Assembly: GCA_041984235.1 (NCBI GenBank)
Contig: JBHIYN010000007.1
Coordinates: forward strand, 186,001 to 250,000
DNA length: 64,000 nt
Reading direction: 5' to 3'
DNA from: JBHIYN01 sp041984235
GTDB taxonomy: Bacteria; Pseudomonadota; Gammaproteobacteria; Ga0077536
Translations under genes and position numbers: made by a program
The notes under the pieces: generated by a model
The model's database searches: none
Seen by the model: the letters and a program-made list of their open reading frames with translations, nothing else
What the model was told of the DNA's origin: nothing
In this document: piece after piece, positions 25,461 through 34,498 of the stretch
How the letters are laid out: every line of letters starts with the position of its first letter
Position numbering within the stretch: position 1 is the stretch's first letter

Positions 25461-27500
25461 TCAGGCCACCACCGTGATCACGAGCTCGCCGTAGGCGCCG
25501 ACTTCGAGCCGCTGGCCGCGCGGCAGCCAGGTCGTCGACAGCGGCTCGCGCACCACCGCCGGCCCGCTGATGACATCGCCGGCACACAGCGCACCACGCT
25601 CGTACTCCGCCGCTGCGCACGCGCCACCCTCGAGGTGCGCGAGGTCGATGTTGCGCACGGCGGCTGGCGCAGCGCCCTGCCGGGCCGCCAGCGGCGTGTA
25701 GGCCGCACGCTCGACCGCGACCGTCGCCTGCACCCGGAACGTGACGCCCTGCACCGGGGTCTGATCGAAACGGTTGCCCGAGCGCCGTTCGTAGGTGTCG
25801 TGGAAGCGCGCAACCATGGCCGCCACGGCGGCCGCGTCCACCGGCCCGCCGGGTGCGTCGATGAACGGCGTCTCGTAGGCCTGCCCGACCATGCGCGCGT
25901 CGAAGCTGCGCTGCACGATGGCGCCCGGCTCGTCGCCGAGCTGCGCGCGCACTGCCGCTTCGAGCTCGGCGTAGAGCGCGTCGATGGCGGGCGCCGAGTC
26001 CGGCGCCAGCGGCAGGTAGCGGCTGCGGCTCTCCATGAACACGCGGTCGGCACTGAGCAGGCCGAGCGCGGAGAACAGGCCCGGGTGCGGCGGCACGATC
26101 GCGGCGCGCGCCTGCACCTGCGGCAGCAATGCCGGCAGCAGCATGGGCCCGGCAGCGCCGTAACACATGAGCACGTAGTCGCGCGGGTCGATGCCGTTGC
26201 GGATGACGATGTCGAGGATCCCCTCGGCAATGTTGGCGAGCCCGGTATCGAACGCGCCGCGCACCCGTTGCGAGAGATCGAGCGGCGTATCGAGCGCGGC
26301 AAACGCGGCCTCGGCGCGCGCCCGGCTGAGCGCTCTTCGGCCGCCCATGAAACGCTGCGGGTCGAGGATGCCGATCATGAGGCAGGCATCGGTCATGGTC
26401 GGCCGGCTGCCGCCGGCGTCGTAGCAGGCCGGGCCGGGCTCGGCGCCGGCGCTCGCCGGCCCGACCCGGATCTCGCCGGCGCTGCCGACCGCGACGATGC
26501 TGCCGCCGCCGGCGCCGACGCTGGTGATCTCGTTGGACAGGGTGCTGACCGGCAGGTCGTGCTCGAGCTCGACGTGGGTGTTGACCACCGGCGCGCCGTC
26601 GACCACCACGCTGACGTCGGTCGAGGTGCCGCCGACATCCGCGCAGATCAGGCGCGACTCGCCGATGAGCGCACCGAAGTGCGCCGATGCCGCGGTGCCG
26701 GCGGCCGGGCCGGAAAAGATGATGCGCGAGGGCCGCGCCATCGCCGTCGCCACCGGCGCCAGCATCGCGGCGCAGTCGGCGTAATGCCAGCGGCCGTCGA
26801 AGCCGAGCGTCGCCAGGCCGCGCCCGAGGCGCGCGGTGTAGTCGCCGTAGATGATGCGCATCATGACGTCGAGCACGGTCGTCACCGTGCGCGGGTACTC
26901 GCCGGCGAGCGGTGACACCTCGCTCGAGATCGCGCACGGCACCTCGCCCAGCGCTTCTCGCACCAGCTCGCGCAGACGGCGTTCGTGATCGGGCGCGCGG
27001 TAGGCGTGCAGCAGGGTGATGGCGACGCCCTCGACCGCACAGCGCCGCAGCACGGCGAGCTGCGCGCGGGCGTCGTCCTCGTCGAGATCGACGAAGGGCG
27101 TGCCGTCCGGCAGCAGCCGCTCGCGCACGCCGCGTCGCAGGTAACGCGGCACCAGCGGCCGCGCGATGTCGCTGAACGAGCGCTGCCAGCGTGGATCGGA
27201 CACCGCCTCGGCGGGGCGCCAGTTGCGCCCGATGTCGAGGATGTCACGGTGGCCGGCGGTGCACAGCAGCGCGACCTTGGGCAGGCGCCGCGTGAGCACG
27301 GCATTGAGCCCGGCGGTGCTGGCGTGGTTGAACACGCCGGCGTCGGCGACGCCGACCTCGGCCAGGCCGGCGAGCACGCCGCGCGCGCTGTCGGCGAGAT
27401 CGGTCGGCACCTTGACCGTCTCGATGCGCCCGTCGCGCACCGCGACGACGTCGGTGAAGGTGCCGCCGACATCGACGGCGACCTGGCAGCCCGTGCTCAT
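25461..27500 (-). CDS. HyuA-type hydantoinase A/oxoprolinase subunit
   Basis: A 679-residue ASKHA-fold ATPase subunit. Phosphate-binding motifs are VAVDVGGTFTDVVAV at the N-terminus and ADVGGTSTDVSVV near residue 288, with GAGGGSIVAVGSAGEIRVGP after it. The length is normal for HyuA of hydantoinase/acetone carboxylase families. It works with the HyuB product encoded immediately downstream (no intergenic gap) and lies 22 bp after the alcohol dehydrogenase gene. An oxidised alcohol (ketone) from the dehydrogenase could be carboxylated by the HyuAB pair, but this chain is inferred from order only. Confidence 0.85.
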   Translation of the reverse strand: MSTGCQVAVDVGGTFTDVVAVRDGRIETVKVPTDLADSARGVLAGLAEVGVADAGVFNHASTAGLNAVLTRRLPKVALLCTAGHRDILDIGRNWRPAEAVSDPRWQRSFSDIARPLVPRYLRRGVRERLLPDGTPFVDLDEDDARAQLAVLRRCAVEGVAITLLHAYRAPDHERRLRELVREALGEVPCAISSEVSPLAGEYPRTVTTVLDVMMRIIYGDYTARLGRGLATLGFDGRWHYADCAAMLAPVATAMARPSRIIFSGPAAGTAASAHFGALIGESRLICADVGGTSTDVSVVVDGAPVVNTHVELEHDLPVSTLSNEITSVGAGGGSIVAVGSAGEIRVGPASAGAEPGPACYDAGGSRPTMTDACLMIGILDPQRFMGGRRALSRARAEAAFAALDTPLDLSQRVRGAFDTGLANIAEGILDIVIRNGIDPRDYVLMCYGAAGPMLLPALLPQVQARAAIVPPHPGLFSALGLLSADRVFMESRSRYLPLAPDSAPAIDALYAELEAAVRAQLGDEPGAIVQRSFDARMVGQAYETPFIDAPGGPVDAAAVAAMVARFHDTYERRSGNRFDQTPVQGVTFRVQATVAVERAAYTPLAARQGAAPAAVRNIDLAHLEGGACAAAEYERGALCAGDVISGPAVVREPLSTTWLPRGQRLEVGAYGELVITVVA

Positions 27501-27522
27501 GCGGAACGCGCGGGGACGGTGA

Positions 27523-28563
27523 TCAGGCGGCCGGGTCGAGCAGCACTTTGCACGCCGCCTTGTCGGTCTTCAGTGATTCGAAGGCAGCGCTGAAGGTGTC
27601 GAAATCGACCGTGCGCGTGATCATCGGCGTCGGGTCGATGCGTTCCCGGTTCATCAGGTCGATGGTCAGCTCGAATTCCTGGCGGCGGTACATGTAGGCG
27701 TAGTTGATCTGCAGCTCCTTGGTGATCGCCTTCACCGGCTGCACCCGGTCGGGGGCCATGCACACGCCCAGCACCACGATGCGCCCGCCCATGGGCGCGT
27801 AGTCCATCGCCAGTTGCTGCGTGCCGGGCACGCCGACACATTCGACGATCACGTCCGGCCGCTGGCCGGCATGGTGCTTGTAAACGCCGACGACACTTTC
27901 CCTGCCGGCGTCGATCACGGCCGTCGCGCCCAGCCGCTCGGCCATGGCGAGGCGTGCGGGCTCGAAGTCGGACACGATCACGTCGCGCGCACCGAAGTGG
28001 CGCGCCCACACCGCGCAGGCGAGCCCGATCGGTCCGGCACCCATGATCAGCACGCGCTCGCCGGGCGCCAGTCGCGCCGCGTTGATGCCGTGCAGGCCGA
28101 CCGCGAAGGGTTCGACCAGGGCGCCGAGACGGTCGTCCACGCCGTCGGGCAGTGGCAGGGTCTCGGCCGCACCGACGCGCATGTACTCGGCGTAGCCGCC
28201 GCGTTCCTCGCCGAGCGCCGAGTAGCAGGCCTTCGCGCAACGGTAGCCCATGCCGGTGAGGCAGGCCGCGCAGGTGCCACAGGCGATGAAGGGCATGGCC
28301 GTGACCCGGTCGCCGGCACGGAACCCGCTCACCCCGCGGCCGACCTCGACCACCTCGCCGGCGAACTCGTGGCCCATCACGGTACCGGGCGGCAGCGGCG
28401 CCATGCCGGTGTCCGCGCCGTGCATGTCGGCCATGTGCAGGTCCGAGCCGCAGATCCCGCAGCGGCGCACCGCGATGACGAGATCGCCGGAAGAGACCTG
28501 TGGATCCGGCACCTGTTCGATGGTCAGCGGCGAACCCGCCTGGTGGTATACGGCTGCGCGCAT
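27523..28563 (-). CDS. Zinc-dependent medium-chain alcohol dehydrogenase
   Basis: A 346-residue MDR enzyme. The catalytic zinc site is CGICGSDLHM with VMGHEFAGEV. The structural zinc cysteines are in CGTCAACLTGMGYRC. The Rossmann motif is LIMGAGPIGLACAV, and an acidic residue after beta-2 (VSDFEPARL) suggests NAD+ preference. It is first of a leftward operon with hyuA and hyuB. The LysR gene upstream (175-bp gap, same strand) is the likely local regulator. Substrate unknown: a secondary alcohol would fit the HyuAB carboxylase idea. Confidence 0.88.
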   Translation of the reverse strand: MRAAVYHQAGSPLTIEQVPDPQVSSGDLVIAVRRCGICGSDLHMADMHGADTGMAPLPPGTVMGHEFAGEVVEVGRGVSGFRAGDRVTAMPFIACGTCAACLTGMGYRCAKACYSALGEERGGYAEYMRVGAAETLPLPDGVDDRLGALVEPFAVGLHGINAARLAPGERVLIMGAGPIGLACAVWARHFGARDVIVSDFEPARLAMAERLGATAVIDAGRESVVGVYKHHAGQRPDVIVECVGVPGTQQLAMDYAPMGGRIVVLGVCMAPDRVQPVKAITKELQINYAYMYRRQEFELTIDLMNRERIDPTPMITRTVDFDTFSAAFESLKTDKAACKVLLDPAA

Positions 28564-28738
28564 TACGAGACGTCCCTCCCCTCGATGGACGACGTGATGT
28601 TAGCGTATTTCGAACACCGGTCGCGGATGGTCGCCGCCATAACGTCTGGTCGCTGCGCAACGCCACATCGCGTGGCGCGTGTTCGCGCCGCTCAGCGGCA
28701 CGCCCCGCTGCCTTGCACGGCGCCGCGACCGCGATCTG

Positions 28739-29713
28739 TCACTGGGTCGCTTGTGCGACCGGCGCGACTCTCTGCAAGTGACCGTCCGGCGTATCGAGAT
28801 GCGCTTCGACCAGTTCGAGCAGCAGCTCCCGCACGGCATTCACCGCCCGGCCCGCCTGCGCCTGGCCGGCGCGAATCAGGTGGATCTCGCGGACCAGGTC
28901 GGGGTCTACGACGCGACGCGCAACGAGCTGACCGGCGGCTACCGCCGGGCGCACGGTAAACAGCGGCAGCAATGCCGCACCGAAGTCGCGCTCGATGAGC
29001 TCGCGCACCGCGGCCACCGAGCGCAGCTCGGTTTCGATGTGCAGTTCGATGGCCTGCGCGGTGGCCAGGTCATGCAGGCGGCGGCGCAGCCCGTACGGCC
29101 GCCGGGCGTCGCCGGATCCCAGCAGCAGCAGCGGATGGCGTGCGAGCTCGCGAAAGGCGATCGGCTGCGGATCGTGACCCAGGCGTTGGGGTACGCCGAC
29201 CAGGTAGAGATGCTCGCGCGCCACGCGTTCGTGCGCGGCGCGGCTCAGGACGCCGAGGTCGAAACCACTGACCAGCGCGAGGTCGAGCGGCTCGGTCCCC
29301 CGCTCCGCGCGCTCGATCAGCACCCCGCTGAGCTCTTCGACGATATTGATCGAGGTGCCCGGGAGGACCTGCCGCGCGCGCTCGATGAGATCGGCGGAGA
29401 ACATTTCGTTCAGGCCCGGACTGATCCCCAGCGTCACCGTGCCACGCACCGTGCCGGCGGCGTCACGCACGATGCGGCGCGTGTCGCGCGCATAGCCGAG
29501 CAGGTGCTCGGCGCGTTCGCGCAGCACCATGGCGGCTGGCGTCGGCGTGATGCCGCGTGAGTGGCGCACGAACAGCGCCACGTCGAGCTCTTCTTCGAGG
29601 TTGCGCATGTGCTCGCCGAGGGTCGGCTGGGACACGTGCAGCGCGGCCGCCGCGCGCGTAAGGTTGCCGTGATCGATCACGGCGATGAAGTACTTCAGTT
29701 GCCGCAGGTCCAC
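28739..29713 (-). CDS. LysR-family transcriptional regulator
   Basis: A 324-residue protein with a classic LysR HTH (LKYFIAVIDHGNLTRAAAALHVSQPTLGEHMRNLEEELDVALFVR), though GEHM replaces the commoner SxQI. The effector domain reads TLGISPGLNEMFSADLIERAR and later RPYGLRRRLHDLATAQAIELHIETEL, like CynR/Nac-type regulators. It is divergent from the CitE-like/CaiB/dioxygenase genes and has an LTTR box 26 bp upstream of its start. It may control both sides. Confidence 0.9.
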   Translation of the reverse strand: MDLRQLKYFIAVIDHGNLTRAAAALHVSQPTLGEHMRNLEEELDVALFVRHSRGITPTPAAMVLRERAEHLLGYARDTRRIVRDAAGTVRGTVTLGISPGLNEMFSADLIERARQVLPGTSINIVEELSGVLIERAERGTEPLDLALVSGFDLGVLSRAAHERVAREHLYLVGVPQRLGHDPQPIAFRELARHPLLLLGSGDARRPYGLRRRLHDLATAQAIELHIETELRSVAAVRELIERDFGAALLPLFTVRPAVAAGQLVARRVVDPDLVREIHLIRAGQAQAGRAVNAVRELLLELVEAHLDTPDGHLQRVAPVAQATQ

Positions 29714-29738
29714 GCGGTCCCCCTGCTCCCGGCGTCCA

Positions 29739-29755
29739 CCTTGGGCTGGCCAAGG
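29739..29755. promoter_or_regulatory. LTTR box upstream of the LysR gene
   Basis: CCTTGG-GCTGG-CCAAGG is a perfect 6+5+6 inverted repeat and contains the T-N11-A core expected of LysR-type regulators. It lies in the divergent region between the LysR gene and the rightward CitE-like/CaiB/dioxygenase genes, 26 bp from the LysR start, where autoregulatory sites sit. Confidence 0.7.
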
Positions 29756-29967
29756 TATTTCGTATTGGTCACCCGCCCCGGGGAGCTTCTACGATTATGT
29801 CATGCGCTTTGCAGCCAAGCTCCCTCGGTGCACGACGCGGCGCCGTGGCCGTGAAGGTGCCGGCGCCCGGGTCGCCGGCGCCCGCGCAGGCCGCGCCGAA
29901 ACGCCAGCCAAACCCGCCTGCGCGCATCGCCGGCAGCGGGGCACCATGCCCAGGCGGATAAGCTGAC

Positions 29968-30567
29968 ATGCGTTCGGCCCTGTTCGTGCCCGGCAGCGAT
30001 CCGGCAACGCTCGGCAAGGCGCGCGGCACGATCGCGATCCGGCCGCTGGCGATGGAGCTCGCGGCATCGGCGTTCGACGCCGGCGGCTACCGCGGCGCGT
30101 CGCCCCGCCTGTGTGGACTGACGCAGGGCGTCGAGGATCTGGCGGTGGACCTCGGCTCGGAGGTCAGTGACACGAACCTGCCGTTCCTGCCCGCCGTCGA
30201 ACTCGGCCGCTCGCTCTGCCTGTACGCCGCCGCGGCGGCGCAGGTGCCGGCGGTCGACGCCGTGTACGCGGCCTTTCCCGCTCTGCGGGGCCTTGCAGCG
30301 GCGGCGGCGCGCGCGGCGCGCCGGCTTCTCGTGCAAGGTGGCGATTCACCCGGCGCAGGTCGCGACCATCAACCAGGCCTTCACCCCGACAGCCGACACC
30401 ATCGACCGCGCCGCGCGCGTGGTCGAGGCGGTCGGTGCGGCGCCGGGGGCGGCCTGGCGACCGTGCAGCTGAGCGCGGTCAGGCACGACGACGACACCGT
30501 GATGCAGGCCGAGTTCACCCTGCGCGTGCGCGACGAGCGACTCGCCGCCGCGGAGACCGCCTCGTGA
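29968..30567 (+). pseudogene. Decayed CitE/HpcH-type lyase, with a possible MaoC-like tail
   Basis: The start MRSALFVPGSDPATLGKA is the typical N-terminus of CitE-like CoA lyases, but the usual next ~100 residues with the metal-binding Glu/Asp are missing. The frame jumps to a late segment (IAIRPLAMELAASAFDAGGYRGASPRL). Around 30310 the family-like sequence (AGFSCKVAIHPAQVATINQAFTP) continues in the -1/+2 frame and ends at 30472. The original frame resumes a different-looking ending (TVMQAEFTLRVRDERLA) that may be the tail of a MaoC-like hydratase. An internal deletion plus a frameshift makes this a pseudogene. Its terminal TGA overlaps the GTG start of the intact CaiB gene, so translation of the remnant may still aid the latter. 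Confidence 0.7.
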
Positions 30568-31763
30568 GCGGCTCGCGCGCGCCGGCGTCGACCGCACTGG
30601 CGCGGTTTCGCGTCGTCGACCTGTCGCGCGTGCGTGCCGGGCCGACCTGTGCGCGGCAGCTCGCGGACTGGGGCGCGGATGTCATCACGGTGGAGATGCC
30701 GCCCGCGGTCGACGCGGCCGATCCGCATGTCGGCCCGCGTCACGGGCCGGACTTCACCAACCTCAACCGCAACAAGCGCAGCGTGACGGTCAACCTCAAG
30801 GCCCCCGAGGGCCGCGACGTCGTCAAGCGCCTGGTCGCGGGCGCGGACGTCCTGCTCGAGAATTTCCGGCCACGGGTCAAAACGCGTCTGGGCCTCGATT
30901 ACGCGACCCTGTCGGCACTCAATCCGCGCCTCGTGTACGCCAGCATCTCGGGATTCGGCCAGGACGGCCCCTACCGCGACCGGCCCGGCTTCGACCAGAT
31001 CGCGCAGGCCATGGGCGGCGTGATGTCGGTCACCGGCGAGCCCGGACGCGGGCCGATGCGCACCGGCATTCCGATCGCCGACCTGTGCTCGGGCCTGTTC
31101 TGTGCGTACGGCATCCTGGTCGCGCTGCTCGAGCGCGAGACCTCGGGCCAGGGACAGTGGGTGCAGACCTCGCTGCTGCAGGCACAGGCCTTCATGCTCG
31201 ACTTTCAGGCCGCACGCTGGCTGATGGGCGGCGAGGTCCCGGCGCAGGATGGCAACTTCCACGCCACCATCGCCCCCTGCGGACGTTTTCGCGCAGCCGA
31301 CGGACACCTCAGCCTGGCCGTGGTCGGCGACGACATGTGGCGGCGGCTGTGCCGTGCGCTGGAGCGCGACGACTGGCTCGCGCACACGGCGTGGTCGCAC
31401 AACGCCGGGCGCCTGGCGCAGCGCGACACGCTGCACGCGGCGCTGCAGGCGGTGCTCGCCGGCCGCACCCGTGACCAATGGATGGAGCGGTTCGCCACGG
31501 CCGGCGTTCCCTGTGGCCCGATCAACGGCGTCGACGAGGTGTTCGAGGATCCGCAGGTGCGCCACCTCGGGCTGGTGCAGCCGCTGGCCCGCGATGACGG
31601 CAGCACGGTCGACTACCTCGGCCAGCCGCTGACGCTCTCGCGCACCCCCAGCCGGGTGGCGACGCACACACCGGCGCTCGGGGAGCACACCGACGCCGTG
31701 CTCGATGAGTTGGGTTACACGCCCCGGGAAACGGCCGCACTGCGCAAGCGCGGCATTATTTGA
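30564..31763 (+). CDS. CaiB/BaiF-family CoA-transferase (class III)
   Basis: A 399-residue protein. GTG 30564 is chosen because homology begins at once (FRVVDLSRVRAGPTCARQLADWGADVI); the longer frame lies inside the upstream pseudogene. Class III features are the catalytic Asp in IPIADLCSG and the blocks NRNKRSVTVNLKAPEGRD, RLVYASISGFGQDGPY and TAGVPCGPINGVDEVFEDPQV. Such enzymes move CoA between organic acids, activating a substrate without ATP. Its intact state beside decayed CitE-like and GlcG-like genes suggests part of a former pathway is still in use. A ring-cleaving dioxygenase follows 50 bp downstream. Confidence 0.87.
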   Translation: MSGSRAPASTALARFRVVDLSRVRAGPTCARQLADWGADVITVEMPPAVDAADPHVGPRHGPDFTNLNRNKRSVTVNLKAPEGRDVVKRLVAGADVLLENFRPRVKTRLGLDYATLSALNPRLVYASISGFGQDGPYRDRPGFDQIAQAMGGVMSVTGEPGRGPMRTGIPIADLCSGLFCAYGILVALLERETSGQGQWVQTSLLQAQAFMLDFQAARWLMGGEVPAQDGNFHATIAPCGRFRAADGHLSLAVVGDDMWRRLCRALERDDWLAHTAWSHNAGRLAQRDTLHAALQAVLAGRTRDQWMERFATAGVPCGPINGVDEVFEDPQVRHLGLVQPLARDDGSTVDYLGQPLTLSRTPSRVATHTPALGEHTDAVLDELGYTPRETAALRKRGII

Positions 31764-31813
31764 AGCAGTTGACCAACGGCCGCACTGACGCGGCCCGACA
31801 GGAGAACGAAGTC

Positions 31814-32665
31814 ATGCCCCACGTTACCTGTGACAACCTGACGCAGACCGTCATCGACGCCATGGCCGCCGACACCGCGCCGCGCACCCGCGAGATCATG
31901 ACGAGCCTGGTCAGGCACCTGCACGCTTTCGTTAAGGAGACCCGGCCCGATATCGACGAGTTCGTGCGCGCCTGCAGATTCCTGGTCCGTGCCGGACAGA
32001 TCTCTGACGACCGCCGCGACGAGTTCATCCTGATCGCGAACGTGCTCGGCGTCGAAGTCCTGATCGACATGCTGGCCCACGACGGCGACACGCAGACCTG
32101 CGTGCTCGGCCCGATGTACCGCGACGGCGTCCCCGAGTACGCCAACGGCGATTCGATCGTGCTCGCCATGCCGGACGACGGCGAGCTGACGCTGCTCGAG
32201 GGCACGGTGCGCGATCGCGACGGCAAGCCGCTCGCCGGCGCGGTCGTCGACGTGTGGGAGCCGAGCACCAACGGCCTCTACGAGAACCAGGATCCGGCGC
32301 AGCCGGACATGAACCTGCGCGGGCGATTCCACACCGACCAGGCTGGCCGCTACGCCATTCGCTGTCTGCGGCCGCACGGCTACCCGATACCGCACGACGG
32401 CCCCGGCGGCGATCTGCTGAAGCTGCTCGGCCGCCACCCCATGCGCCCCGCGCACATCCACTTCCGCATCGCCGCGCCGGGTTTCCAGCCGATCATCAGC
32501 CAGCTCTACGACGCCACCGATCCGAAGCTCGACGATGACGCCATCTTCGCGGTGAAAGACGCGCTGGTCGCCCGCTTCGAGCCGGCGCCGTCGGGCGCGG
32601 ACACGGCACTGCACGTGCGCCAGGACTGGACCCTGAGTCCGGCCCGGGCGAGCGCGGCAGCCTGA
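31814..32665 (+). CDS. Intradiol ring-cleavage dioxygenase (catechol or hydroxyquinol 1,2-dioxygenase type)
   Basis: A 283-residue protein starting at ATG 31814 with aggag upstream. The N-terminal helical linker domain (TREIMTSLVRHLHAFVKETRP) leads into the catalytic domain (VLGPMYRDGVPEYANGD). Fe(III) ligands are visible as Tyr in NGLYENQ, Tyr in GRYAIRCLRP and the pair of His in RPAHIHFRI. Size and the N-terminal dimerisation helix place it with catechol/hydroxyquinol 1,2-dioxygenases rather than protocatechuate 3,4-dioxygenase. Reaction: ortho-cleavage of an aromatic diol to a muconate or maleylacetate. Downstream ring-cleavage genes are absent in the window. Confidence 0.88.
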   Translation: MPHVTCDNLTQTVIDAMAADTAPRTREIMTSLVRHLHAFVKETRPDIDEFVRACRFLVRAGQISDDRRDEFILIANVLGVEVLIDMLAHDGDTQTCVLGPMYRDGVPEYANGDSIVLAMPDDGELTLLEGTVRDRDGKPLAGAVVDVWEPSTNGLYENQDPAQPDMNLRGRFHTDQAGRYAIRCLRPHGYPIPHDGPGGDLLKLLGRHPMRPAHIHFRIAAPGFQPIISQLYDATDPKLDDDAIFAVKDALVARFEPAPSGADTALHVRQDWTLSPARASAAA

Positions 32666-32667
32666 GG

Positions 32668-32916
32668 TTGGGCACGCTTACGCTGGCGTCGGCCAACGCC
32701 GTGTGCAGCGCCGCGCTGCAGGCCGCACGCGAGGGCGGCCGGGCGCCGCTGTGCGTGGTCGTGCTCGACGCCGGCGGACACCCGCTCGCACTGCAACGCG
32801 AACACCGTGCCGGCAACGGCCGCGCCGCGATCGCGATCGCCAAGGCGGCCGGCGGCCTCGGCATGGGCTTTGGCGGACGCGAGCTCGAACGCCGCGCGGC
32901 GGCGCGGCGGGGCTGA
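32668..32916 (+). pseudogene. Truncated GlcG/HbpS-like protein
   Basis: From TTG 32668, two bases after the dioxygenase stop, an 82-residue frame begins like GlcG/HbpS-family proteins: LTLASANAVCSAALQAAREGG, then VVVLDAGGHPLALQREH. Normal members have about 140 residues. Here the frame ends soon after AIAKAAGGLGMGFGGRELERRA, and I could not find the missing C-terminal half in another frame just downstream. A truncated remnant is most likely, though a short functional protein is possible. Confidence 0.55.
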
Positions 32917-33297
32917 CAGCCGATACGGACGCATGAAGCGCGCGCGGAACGTTCCGCCCACCTGAACCGGGCCGGGATCCGGCGGCCCGGCTCGCGGCGC
33001 ACAAGAGCGCACCGGTTGATATCCGTCGTGGCCCCACGCTGTCGCGCACGCCGCGGGACCCGATCTCGCGCATTGTCACCGCTGCGCGCGGCATGACGCC
33101 TCGGCTGGCAATCGAATCGCCGAGAGAATCGCGCTCCCGGAGAGGAACCCCGCCTTTGAAGGACAGGTGGTGCTGCCAGGGGCGTCACACGACAGCCGGG
33201 TGCTTGCCACGAAGCTCGTTGTCTTCTCCGTGTGCAACCTCGACGCCGCCCGCGGCGAGAACCAGGTTCCCCGTTCCTGAACGGTCAGAACCCGCGG
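32917..33297. other. Non-coding stretch after the dioxygenase module
   Basis: 381 bp between the GlcG-like remnant and the convergent metallo-hydrolase gene. I see no convincing gene. A few short inverted repeats occur (for example GAACC/GGTTC near 33259-33269), but no clear terminator. It may contain decayed sequence from the lost half of the GlcG-like gene. Confidence 0.4.
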
Positions 33298-34263
33298 CTA
33301 CGGATCGCCCCTCGCGACGGCCGGCGTGTGGCCGAGCAGCAGCGTGGTACCGAGGCCGGCATACAGGTAACGATCGCCGAAGGTGCTTTGCAGGATCTCG
33401 AAGGCGGGCTCACCGGTGCAATGATCGGGTGCGATCCATTGCACCTTCCAGGTATCACGCAGCGCTTCGCTGACGCGCCGCGCTTCCTCGTCCGTCGCCG
33501 GCAACAGGTGCAGTCCGCCGACCACCAGGTGTATCGGCCGGCCGGTTGCCGCGGCGGCCGACTCGACGATCTTCTCGATGGTGGGATGACTGCAGCCGAC
33601 GATCAGCACGATGCCATCGGGCGTGTCGATCGCGAGGGAGAGCTCCATGACGTCGAGATCGACGCCCCACGAGCCCTTCAGCGCGACCAGGTGGAAACCA
33701 GGGGCAATCTCGGTCGCCTCGCTGACCCAGGTGAACCGGCCCTGCGGCCAGGGCGTGCCGAAGTGCAGGGTCGCGGGCGGCTTGCCGTTGAAGTAACGCA
33801 TGTCCTGCGGCAGGGCTTCGTTGCGCCGGTAGAACGTCCCGGGGAACGTTGCGCCGTAGACCCCGAAATTCTCCTTAGGCGAATAGACGGTGACGTCCGG
33901 ATTGACGCTCAGCAGGTGGTTGAGTCCGCCCATGTGGTCGCCATGACGGTGGGACATGACGACGAAATCGAGATCGGACAGGTCGATACCCTTCGCTTTC
34001 ACGTTGTGGGCGAAGATTTCCGCGTCGTTGCCGGTGTCGAACAGGATCCGTTTTCCGCCGCTCTCGATCAGGGCCGAGAAGCCCCAGTCCTGCTTCAGCG
34101 CCGGATCGCGTCCGAAGGCGTCATAGAGCACGGTGATGCGGTTTGCCTTCCCGTCCGGCGGGGCGTCCGCGGCCTGCGCGGCCCCGGGCCACCCGGCAGA
34201 CAGGAGCCCGGCCCAGCAGGTGACGAGGACGCACCCGAGCCAGCGGGTCGACGCCTGCCGCAC
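33298..34263 (-). CDS. Exported metallo-beta-lactamase-fold hydrolase
   Basis: About 321 residues. GTG 34263 is preferred because it gives a normal signal peptide (STRWLGCVLVTCWAGLLSAG, cleavage after AAQA) with AGGGG upstream; ATG 34365 and GTG 34392 are longer alternatives. The metal motif is VVMSHRHGDHMGGL, and further ligands are in VGCSHPTIEK and in WIAPDHCTG. The arrangement resembles the MBL group that includes tetrahydromethanopterin-biosynthesis-like and ribofuranosylaminobenzene-phosphate-synthase-like proteins, but an exported member is unlikely to make a cytoplasmic cofactor. Function unknown; a hydrolase of an extracytoplasmic ester or lactone is plausible. Confidence 0.75.
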   Translation of the reverse strand: MRQASTRWLGCVLVTCWAGLLSAGWPGAAQAADAPPDGKANRITVLYDAFGRDPALKQDWGFSALIESGGKRILFDTGNDAEIFAHNVKAKGIDLSDLDFVVMSHRHGDHMGGLNHLLSVNPDVTVYSPKENFGVYGATFPGTFYRRNEALPQDMRYFNGKPPATLHFGTPWPQGRFTWVSEATEIAPGFHLVALKGSWGVDLDVMELSLAIDTPDGIVLIVGCSHPTIEKIVESAAAATGRPIHLVVGGLHLLPATDEEARRVSEALRDTWKVQWIAPDHCTGEPAFEILQSTFGDRYLYAGLGTTLLLGHTPAVARGDP

Positions 34264-34498
34264 ATGCCGGACCCCTGGCGCGCGGTACCGGGGCACGGTT
34301 GCGGCGCCGATGCCCGGTGCGTTCCCGGTACCAGGTGTCGCGCTGTTCTCGCCGCGAGCTGTCATCAGGCGGATACCCTCGTCGTGGTCCACGATGCTGT
34401 CCCCGGAATGGAGCCCGCCACCGGCGCGCGCCGCTTCGGTCGCCTCGTGATGCCGATAGTAACCCCGGAACGTCGACGGGGATTACTACAGGGGCCCA

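Noticed and set aside
23237..25477. A 746-codon open frame on the plus strand opposite the HyuB gene
   Set aside because: Composition is typical of an antisense frame, and the opposite strand encodes a complete HyuB with known motifs.
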